From the NCBI GenBank assembly GCA_040235565.1, contig JBECLA010000018.1:1-11279 (forward strand): a DNA stretch of 11,279 nucleotides, in the 5' to 3' direction. This DNA is from JAHEIJ01 sp040235565. Lineage in GTDB: Bacteria; Pseudomonadota; Gammaproteobacteria; UBA6429; Thiohalophilaceae. The notes under the pieces are model-generated. The model was not told the origin of the DNA. It made no database searches and was given only the letters and a program-made list of their open reading frames with translations. Below are positions 6,320 to 11,279 of the stretch, piece after piece (position 1 is the first letter of the stretch; each line of letters begins with the position of its first letter). The position numbers and the translations under genes are program-made.

Positions 6320-7144
6320 TTATGGTATTGCAGGGATAGTTTCGTAGTTGCTTGTAGTAGACTGGTTCTGACCACCAAGTATACTACTGCCTTCACTAGT
6401 GGCAGTGTTTTGTAAACCACCACTAATGCTGCTGACCGATGCGCTAGCTCTGTTGTTGTTTCCGCCGCTAATACTACTTGAAGAACCACTGGTGTTATTA
6501 TTTGTTCCTCCACTGACACTGCTGGAGTTCCCGCTAGCGGTGTTGTTATTGCCTCCGCTAACACTGGAGTACGTACCACCGGCCGAATTACTGAACCCTC
6601 CGATGACAGTTGCATATACGCCAGTAATATAGTTGTGACGCCCAACAACAATTCCACCAAAACTTAGGTAATCATTATCAATACCTGCCACAATGTTATG
6701 CGAGCCGGTGCGAAGATATGGTGGGTGTGTCTGAGGGTAAAACTCATTGTAACCCACGATGAGGTTACCAAGCCCGTTTACTTGAATTAATAGTGGATCG
6801 ACTTCACGCGGATCATCCGGGTGTCCATTTGTTGCACCCAAACCGTTCACAATCTGTACATTAACACCTGTAAACAAGGCGCGAGGGTAACCTTTAATAT
6901 CCATGCCATAAGTGAGAATTCCATCCAGTTCGAGTACGGTATTGCTTTTAACTACAGCAAGTTCAGTTTTTAAATTCGCAATTTCAGTATTGGCCGCTTC
7001 TAACTCGGTGATGAGATTTTCAACAGCAGCCTCTAAGACAGCGACACGATGGGCAACACCATTCTCTTGCCCTGCTTGAGTTATTGATGGCGTAATGATG
7101 ATGAATGATAAAAATAAATAGACAATCCATTTATTTGATTTCAT
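6320..7144 (-). CDS. Exported coiled-coil protein with YadA-head-like repeats
   Basis: A 274-residue exported protein. Residues 1-24 form a signal peptide ending ITQA, cut before Gly25. Residues 28-68 are a heptad-like coiled coil (VAVLEAAVENLITELEAAN and onward), likely to trimerise. Residues 70-178 hold a linker with NLIVGYNEF, RTGSHNIVAGI and FGGIVVGRHNYITG. Residues 179-262 contain about five and a half 15-residue repeats of the form S(V/I)SGGxNNxASGxSS, closely resembling the Hep_Hag/YadA head left-handed beta-roll of trimeric autotransporter adhesins. The protein then ends with ETIPAIP and has no C-terminal outer-membrane beta-barrel anchor, so it is not a complete adhesin; it may be secreted or periplasmic. 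The start is the ATG after GGGAGG; an ATG eight codons upstream has no such site. It has its own promoter (7172-7200) and terminator. Confidence 0.85.
   Translation of the reverse strand: MKSNKWIVYLFLSFIIITPSITQAGQENGVAHRVAVLEAAVENLITELEAANTEIANLKTELAVVKSNTVLELDGILTYGMDIKGYPRALFTGVNVQIVNGLGATNGHPDDPREVDPLLIQVNGLGNLIVGYNEFYPQTHPPYLRTGSHNIVAGIDNDYLSFGGIVVGRHNYITGVYATVIGGFSNSAGGTYSSVSGGNNNTASGNSSSVSGGTNNNTSGSSSSISGGNNNRASASVSSISGGLQNTATSEGSSILGGQNQSTTSNYETIPAIP
6359..6610 (-). repeat. 45-bp coding repeats (15-residue units)
   Basis: The encoded units begin TVIGGFSNSA, SVSGGNNNTAS, SVSGGTNNNTS, SISGGNNNRAS, SISGGLQNTAT and SILGGQNQ, at a constant 15-residue step. DNA identity between units is only partial, so they are old repeats kept by protein-level selection and not a fresh tandem expansion. 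Confidence 0.85.
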
Positions 7145-7148
7145 TGTG

Positions 7149-7154
7149 CCTCCC
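7149..7154 (-). promoter_or_regulatory. Ribosome binding site fixing the start at 7144
   Basis: CCTCCC on the plus strand gives GGGAGG on the minus strand, four bases before the ATG at 7142-7144. The upstream in-frame start at 7168 would put this site inside the coding region and push the signal peptide away from the N-terminus. Confidence 0.8.
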
Positions 7155-7171
7155 ATTTCATATATCAAAAA

Positions 7172-7200
7172 ACTATAGTATTTGTGGGATTTTTGCTCAA
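7172..7200 (-). promoter_or_regulatory. Sigma-70-type promoter of the YadA-head-like gene
   Basis: On the minus strand TTGAGC (7195-7200) and TATAGT (7172-7177) are separated by exactly 17 bases, each one or two positions from consensus. The boxes lie 28-56 bases upstream of the start codon at 7144, leaving a short leader with the GGGAGG ribosome site. Confidence 0.65.
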
Positions 7201-7271
7201 TATACTGAATGTACTAACCTATTAATGATAAGTAATTTTTATTAAATGCCCGTCGCGCTCGATGTGGAGCT

Positions 7272-7302
7272 CAATGACCGCTTTGGGTCAAAAGCAGACT
7301 TT
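7272..7302. repeat. Short dispersed repeat, copy B
   Basis: The sequence has the core AATGACCGCTTTGGGTCAAA followed by AGCAGACTTT, with inner arms GCTTT/AAAGC. It shares the word CAAAAGCAGAC with copy A and ATGxCCxCTTTGGGTC with copy C. It lies in the gap between the kinase-fusion stop and the promoter of the YadA-head-like gene. It was judged non-coding. Confidence 0.55.
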
Positions 7303-7336
7303 GATGATCGAGTATTCCTGCCACTTATGCTTTTTG

Positions 7337-8911
7337 TTAACTGGTCACTTTCTTTATGAGTTGCACCAGTTTTTCCATATCAACCTCTTTTTCGGTGTCT
7401 ACCTTGATTGTAGTAGCAGTCTCACTGTCTGTGATCGGTTCATCTGACTCAAGCTGCCTCTCCAGCACGGCAAGTGTTGCTTCCGAAGCGTCTTTATCCT
7501 GCTTCGTCCGTTTGCGGATACGTGAGCGCAGTGTGCTTTCACTTGCCTGCACATCCAGAATAATAAATGGCACCTTGAGTGATTTTGCTAACGCTTTAAA
7601 CTGTTTGCGATGGCTTTTCTTCAGAAATGTGGCATCCACTATCACGGAGGGACCGGCCTGCACAATCAAGCTGGCAAGATCCAACAGACATTGATAGGTC
7701 TGATTCGTCATGTCTGAGCTATAAGCACCTTTACCGATAGCCGACCTGGTTCTGGTTTCCGCACTGAATCCAAGCAGGCGCTTGCGCTCTACATCAGACC
7801 GAATCTGGATCGCGCCATAAGTTTCGCGTAATTGTTGCGCCAGCCAGGTTTTCCCTGAGCCTGACAAGCCGTGTAAAATGATCAGGACCGGGGAGGCAAA
7901 GCTCTCGATATAATTTTGCGCCAGGGCAAGGTATTTTCTGGTGGTTGTTAGATATTCAGCGGCCTTCTTCGGGTTAGTGGCCTGCTGTTTGACGCCAATA
8001 CTGTTGACTTTAGCGCGCACCATGGCGCGATAGACCAGATAAATGCACCACATACCGAGCCCACTATAATCGCCATTGCGGCTCAGGTACTCATTCAGGA
8101 ATCGTAATGCCAGCTTGTGTTGCTGGTGAAAATCCAGATCCATATACAGGAATGCCACTTCACTGATGGTATCGATCCAGCGCAGGTCTTCGGAGAACTC
8201 GATGCAATCGTAAATCACCGGTTTGCCCTCGGGCAGAATGATGTTTGCCATGTGCATATCACCGTGACACTCGCGCACCGAACCCTGTTGCTTGCGTTGC
8301 GCGATTAAATCCTCACGTTTAGCCAATGCGGCTACACTCCAGGCACGAACCGTCCGGCACAAACTGTTGATTTCCGCATCATCGGTATGCTGCAGTACCT
8401 GTTCAAAGTTCTGCATGATGCGCGAGCGAATCACCTCAAGCGTACCAAAATGCGTATCTTCCCCGGCCACCGGGATACGGACGTGAAAGTCGGCAACATG
8501 CCCGGCCAGTTGATCAATATGCGATGCGGTCAGTTCCCCCCGCGCAGTGACCAGATCCATGCGGTCGGTCGTGTCAAATTGCTGCATTTTTACCGCATAC
8601 TCCAGTAGCGGCCCTTCCCCTTCCACCACCGGATGTTCCGGATCACCGTGCACACTTACCACCGCCAGATACATCTCCGGGGCCAGGCGCCGATTCAACC
8701 GGAGTTCCTCTTCACAATAATGCTTGCGTTTCTCCAGCGTGGTGAAATCAAGAAAGCCGAGATTGACCGGCTTCTTGAATTTATAAACATACTCGCCGGT
8801 CAGGACCACATAGGAAATATGGGTCTCGAATACTTCAAACTTGCCAGTGGCATGGGGAAAGCATTCTGCTGATTGCAGATGTTGAATGATCGTTTCGAGT
8901 TGAGTCTGCAT
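7337..8911 (-). CDS. Fusion of aminoglycoside-phosphotransferase-like and P-loop kinase domains
   Basis: A 524-residue cytosolic protein with two nucleotide-binding domains. The N-terminal part (about 1-335) has the protein-kinase-like fold of aminoglycoside/choline phosphotransferases: YVYKFKKPV supplies the nucleotide-binding Lys, ECHGDMHMANI (214-224) is the catalytic loop with Asp217 and Asn223, and VIYDCIEF holds the metal-binding Asp235. The C-terminal part has Walker A GLSGSGKT (348-355), then RSDVERKRL and VIVDATFLKKSHR, matching the AAA_33/COG0645 small-molecule kinase family. The same fusion (COG2187 plus COG0645) is widespread in proteobacteria and often annotated 'bifunctional aminoglycoside phosphotransferase/ATP-binding protein'; its substrate is not established and drug resistance should not be assumed. 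The start is a plain ATG with a weak AGG site nine bases upstream. It is divergent from the FadL gene and stands alone; no clear terminator follows. Confidence 0.9.
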   Translation of the reverse strand: MQTQLETIIQHLQSAECFPHATGKFEVFETHISYVVLTGEYVYKFKKPVNLGFLDFTTLEKRKHYCEEELRLNRRLAPEMYLAVVSVHGDPEHPVVEGEGPLLEYAVKMQQFDTTDRMDLVTARGELTASHIDQLAGHVADFHVRIPVAGEDTHFGTLEVIRSRIMQNFEQVLQHTDDAEINSLCRTVRAWSVAALAKREDLIAQRKQQGSVRECHGDMHMANIILPEGKPVIYDCIEFSEDLRWIDTISEVAFLYMDLDFHQQHKLALRFLNEYLSRNGDYSGLGMWCIYLVYRAMVRAKVNSIGVKQQATNPKKAAEYLTTTRKYLALAQNYIESFASPVLIILHGLSGSGKTWLAQQLRETYGAIQIRSDVERKRLLGFSAETRTRSAIGKGAYSSDMTNQTYQCLLDLASLIVQAGPSVIVDATFLKKSHRKQFKALAKSLKVPFIILDVQASESTLRSRIRKRTKQDKDASEATLAVLERQLESDEPITDSETATTIKVDTEKEVDMEKLVQLIKKVTS

Positions 8912-9229
8912 GATAACAGCCTGGGCCTCCCGCGATGTCGGTCAATTACTCACCAGAAAATGAAATCCACAATCGAAGTGTAGGAGAGAAAAAATTTACC
9001 CTGCTGTTTTAGTGGGAAAATCCTGACCAATCCTGTATTCAATCAATAAAACCCTTAAAAACAGAAGATTACCGTGCCTGTCTGAAGCCACCAGACGGCG
9101 ATAAGTATCGCTAATGAGTATGCATTCAAATCTTAATTAGTAATTATGAATATATTTAACTAATAATACTAAATTATTAAAAATCCGCTTTTTTGCGACT
9201 CCTCAAGTACCGAACGGAAGATCATACCA
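8912..9229. other. Divergent intergenic region with tandem hairpins
   Basis: This 318-bp stretch carries the upstream regions of the kinase fusion (-) and the FadL gene (+) and no gene. The right half (about 9125-9185) is very A+T-rich with repeated TTAGT/ACTAAT words and probably holds the FadL promoter, though no box pair is convincing. Two adjacent inverted repeats lie at 9076-9099 (GCC-T-GTCTG and CAGACGGC) and 9098-9111 (GCGATA-AG-TATCGC). No known riboswitch was recognised. Confidence 0.5.
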
Positions 9230-10486
9230 ATGACACAACACGACACGCTAAAACGGATAGCACTGCTCTCCGCGTTTGCACTACCGACGACAGCCTTCGC
9301 CACCAATGGTTATCAACTCATCGGCGTCGGCTCCTATCAAAAAGGCCTGGCCGGTGCCGTTACTGCCAATCCCGGCAGCGCCATGACGGCGGTCACCAAT
9401 CCCGCCGGTGCCGCCCGCGTGGGCAAGCGCGGTGATTTTTCCATGGAAGCCTTCATGCCGGATCGGAGTGTGGATTTTACCGCCCTGGGTGGGGACAAAG
9501 CGGACAGTACCGTGGATATGTATGGCGTGCCGGCGATTGGCTGGACCGCTCCGGTTTCTGACGGCAGCGATGTGTATTTCGGTGGCGGTATGTATGGCAC
9601 CTCCGGCATGGGGGTGGATTATGCGGTCACCCAGATGGGCGGTGGTATGCAATGGGATGGCTACAGTAACATCTCCTTCTGGCAAATGGCGCCAGTGCTG
9701 GCCTGGAATGTGGATGAGAAGCTGAGTCTCGGTGCCTCCCTGAATATCGACTACCAGTCAGTCGCACTGAAACAACGTGTCACTGATTCGACTGCCCCGC
9801 TCCCCACTACGCTGAATCAGGTGGATCTCAGCCGCAGTGCCAGCAGCTTCGGCCTCGGCCTGAGCCTGGGGGTACTTTATGATCTGAATTCCGCATTTAC
9901 TGTTGGTTTTTCCTACAAGAGCAAACAGTATTTCTCTGACCTGGAATATCAACTCGCTGCCGGTGATATCACCAATATGGGCACCCCCCTGCCAGCCGGT
10001 ACCTACAGCCTGGATCTGGATTATCCACAGCAGGCCGCGGTGGGTATCGCTTACCGGGCGAACAATAAACTGACCTTCTCCGGGGACATCAAATGGATCA
10101 ACTGGTCCGATACCATGGAGCAACTCATTATCAATGGCCCCGTTGGCCCCATCCCGTATAACGCCGGCTGGGACGATCAGACGGTGTTCGCAATCGGTAT
10201 CAACTATGACATCAACGACAAATTCACCATTCGGGGTGGGTATAACTATGCCGAATCACCGATTGGCCCTGAAGATGTGGCCAATAACCTGATCCTCCCC
10301 GCAGTGGTGGAGACCCATTACACGGTGGGTGGCGATTATCGCTTCAATAACCATTGGGAGCTGGGTTTCCATTATATGTATGTGCCGGAAAACACGGTCA
10401 CGGCGGACGCCTCGACAGGTATGCCAGGCGCTAAAATTTCGTTATCGGAAACTTCGCTTGGTGCCAATATCGGCTACCGTTTCTAG
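9230..10486 (+). CDS. fadL: FadL/OmpP1/TodX-family outer-membrane transporter
   Basis: A 418-residue outer-membrane beta-barrel for uptake of long-chain fatty acids or other hydrophobic compounds. Residues 1-24 are a signal peptide ending TAFA. The mature N-terminus TNGYQLIGVGSYQKGLAGA followed by NPGSAMTAVTNPAGAA (47-62) is the family's hatch region, with the conserved NPA. The rest alternates amphipathic strands, with barrel segments such as LSLGASLNIDYQSV, FTVGFSYKSKQYFSDL, LTFSGDIKWINWSD and FTIRGGYNYAESPIG, and ends LGANIGYRF, a C-terminal aromatic typical of BAM substrates. Length and layout match E. coli FadL, but substrate specificity cannot be read from sequence, so the symbol denotes the family. 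GGAAG lies nine bases before the ATG. The gene is monocistronic: divergent from the kinase fusion and followed by hairpins at 10514-10536 and 10562-10594. Confidence 0.93.
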   Translation: MTQHDTLKRIALLSAFALPTTAFATNGYQLIGVGSYQKGLAGAVTANPGSAMTAVTNPAGAARVGKRGDFSMEAFMPDRSVDFTALGGDKADSTVDMYGVPAIGWTAPVSDGSDVYFGGGMYGTSGMGVDYAVTQMGGGMQWDGYSNISFWQMAPVLAWNVDEKLSLGASLNIDYQSVALKQRVTDSTAPLPTTLNQVDLSRSASSFGLGLSLGVLYDLNSAFTVGFSYKSKQYFSDLEYQLAAGDITNMGTPLPAGTYSLDLDYPQQAAVGIAYRANNKLTFSGDIKWINWSDTMEQLIINGPVGPIPYNAGWDDQTVFAIGINYDINDKFTIRGGYNYAESPIGPEDVANNLILPAVVETHYTVGGDYRFNNHWELGFHYMYVPENTVTADASTGMPGAKISLSETSLGANIGYRF

Positions 10487-10513
10487 TTTCGTTACATTAG
10501 TTTGAATATAAAA

Positions 10514-10536
10514 AACCGGGCATTGCCCAGGCGGTT
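10514..10536 (+). terminator. Weak hairpin after the FadL gene
   Basis: AACC-GGGC-ATT-GCCC with a four-base bulge before GGTT, followed by CCTT, about 30 bases after the FadL stop. The stem is imperfect and the T-tract poor, so it is only a possible first terminator or mRNA-end stabiliser. Confidence 0.35.
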
Positions 10537-10561
10537 CCTTAACCTGTTGTAGAAAAAGAAA

Positions 10562-10594
10562 AACCCCGCAGCCAATTCAATGGCCTGCGGGGTT
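10562..10594. terminator. Bidirectional intrinsic terminator between fadL and hemG
   Basis: AACCCCGCAG and CTGCGGGGTT form a perfect 10-bp stem with an inner CCA/TGG, giving a strong hairpin. On the minus strand it is followed by TTTTTCTTTTTCT, an excellent U-tract for stopping transcripts from hemG; on the plus strand TTCCTCTTTG gives a weaker one for fadL. Confidence 0.85.
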
Positions 10595-10674
10595 CCTCTT
10601 TGTTTCAAATTTCTCAGTTCATTAGCATCACTGATTGCCAGTAGCCACAAAACAAACGTCCGGTATCCAACATT

Positions 10675-10785
10675 CGTCATACCGGCGAATGCCGGTATCC
10701 AGGTTGGTTATTTCACTGAAACCAGAAGGAAATATTTGACTCATTTATTTTTTATTAGTGGATTCTGGCCTACGCCAGAATGACG
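10675..10785. repeat. REP/MITE-like inverted pair of palindromic units
   Basis: The unit at 10675-10702 (CGTCATACCGGCGAATGCCG and onward to TATCCAG) and the unit at 10759-10785 (TGGATTCTGGCCTACGCCAG and onward to AATGACG) are inverted copies of each other. Each is also an internal palindrome, with paired base changes that keep the stem (CCGG/CCGG against CTGG/CCAG). This is the common gammaproteobacterial repeat whose spurious translation reads VIPANAGIQ. A fragment CCGGTATCCA also occurs at 10660-10669. Apart from this element and the hairpins upstream, the gap 10487-10821 holds nothing I can name. Confidence 0.75.
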
Positions 10786-10821
10786 CCAGTTGTGCCAGGA
10801 ACAACATGGGCTTTGCTCCCT

Positions 10822-11279
10822 TTATTCCATATTACTGATCACACCAGCAAACTGTTCCACTGCTTGCCAGTCGGTAAATTCAATCACGGTATTGGGATCG
10901 GTCGGTCCTTTGGTCATCCACATAATGAAACGAATCATCATGCGATCAAACGGCCGGTAACGGGGGTAATCGATCTTGCCGGCAAACACCGCCAGTTGTT
11001 TCGGTTGCCAGTTAATCTGCTTCAGAAACTTCGGCATGTAGGGATTGGTTTGCGGGGTATTTTTATTTGGCTTGCGCGCCGTGACATTGACGGAGAAAAA
11101 CGCATTGGGTTTATTCCCGAGGGTATCGGTATTGCGGTTGATAAACTCGATAACCTCGGGCCGGTGCTTGCCATAACGAATGCTGGCGCCGATCACGATC
11201 TTGTCAAACCTCCCCAGATCCACGGCCTGGGCTTCCATGACGTCCAGCAAGATCACCTCATGCCCTTGTTGTCCCAGCA
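10822..11279 (-). CDS. hemG: HemG-type quinone-dependent protoporphyrinogen oxidase (N-terminus outside window)
   Basis: The frame is open from the right edge to the stop at 10822-10824, giving 151 residues. About 30 N-terminal residues, including the FMN phosphate loop, lie outside the window. The flavodoxin-like fold shows DKIVIGASIRYGKH, FFSVNVTARKPNKNTPQTN and AGKIDYPRYRPFDRMMIRFI, all closely matching E. coli HemG, including the family-specific segment RKPxKxTPQTNxY. The enzyme oxidises protoporphyrinogen IX to protoporphyrin IX in haem synthesis and passes electrons to membrane quinones; the basic/hydrophobic stretch RMMIRFIMWM would sit at the membrane. The GTG within the fragment at 11254-11256 is internal, since family-like residues continue upstream of it. 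The terminator at 10562-10594 lies downstream beyond the repeat element. Confidence 0.95.
   Translation of the reverse strand, partial: LGQQGHEVILLDVMEAQAVDLGRFDKIVIGASIRYGKHRPEVIEFINRNTDTLGNKPNAFFSVNVTARKPNKNTPQTNPYMPKFLKQINWQPKQLAVFAGKIDYPRYRPFDRMMIRFIMWMTKGPTDPNTVIEFTDWQAVEQFAGVISNME

Noticed and set aside
6359..6610. Regular repeats as a CRISPR array
   Set aside because: The 45-bp units are contiguous, in frame and degenerate, with no spacers and no cas genes.
6399..6632. Open frame on the plus strand with hydrophobic repeats (LLFPPLILLEEPLVLLF)
   Set aside because: It is the antisense of the 15-residue repeats in the 6320-7144 gene; the repeat pattern comes from that strand, and it has no ribosome site of its own.
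6298..6660. Alternative frame on the minus strand overlapping the end of the YadA-head-like gene
   Set aside because: It starts inside the gene, has no ribosome site or signal peptide, and lacks the regular 15-residue repeat that the main frame keeps. I saw no frameshift evidence.
7337..8911. Aminoglycoside resistance gene
   Set aside because: Only the fold and HGDxHxxN motif are shared; the fusion family is chromosomal and widespread, and nothing mobile surrounds it.
10580..10783. Small open frame containing VIPANAGIQ
   Set aside because: This peptide is the well-known spurious translation of the palindromic repeat; the frame crosses a terminator and has no ribosome site.

Overview
The window looks like chromosomal DNA of a gammaproteobacterium of moderate G+C. 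The marker genes agree: a quinone-dependent HemG-type protoporphyrinogen oxidase, a FadL-family outer-membrane transporter, a Bcp/PrxQ peroxiredoxin, a proteobacterial-type phosphoribulokinase homologue, and REP/MITE-like repeats of the kind common in this class. No plasmid, phage or transposase gene, tRNA, rRNA or CRISPR array was seen. The assignment to class is an inference from gene content.

Layout. 1-965 (+): C-terminal third of a P-type cation ATPase, cut by the left edge. 1175-1639 (+): Bcp-type peroxiredoxin. 1761-2729 (-): phosphoribulokinase-family protein, convergent with bcp; a long inverted repeat lies between the two stops. 2897-3553 and 3665-5218 (-): a probable two-gene unit of an L-2-amino-thiazoline-4-carboxylate hydrolase-like protein and, upstream of it, a carotenoid isomerase/retinol saturase-like FAD oxidoreductase, led by an extended -10 promoter. 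5508-6083 and 6320-7144 (-): two exported proteins of unknown role, one with a coiled coil and YadA-head-like 15-residue repeats, each followed by an almost identical intrinsic terminator. 7337-8911 (-): a fusion of an aminoglycoside-phosphotransferase-like domain with a P-loop kinase domain. 9230-10486 (+): FadL-family porin, divergent from the kinase. 10822-11279 (-): hemG, cut by the right edge.

The most notable point is the phosphoribulokinase homologue. It aligns residue for residue with the Rhodobacter/E. coli family at its N-terminus but has Asn and Arg where the catalytic Asp42 and His45 should be, and it carries an insertion of about 28 residues after the Walker B strand. It is probably not an ordinary Calvin-cycle enzyme, and no RuBisCO or other Calvin-cycle gene is in the window. 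The other accessory interest is in the two exported proteins, which share terminator and upstream sequence words, in the FAD oxidoreductase/ATC-hydrolase pair, and in several intergenic copies of a short dispersed repeat.

Most genes here seem to be independent housekeeping or envelope functions: ion transport, peroxide defence, haem synthesis and uptake of hydrophobic compounds. Only the FAD/ATC-hydrolase pair looks like a true operon.
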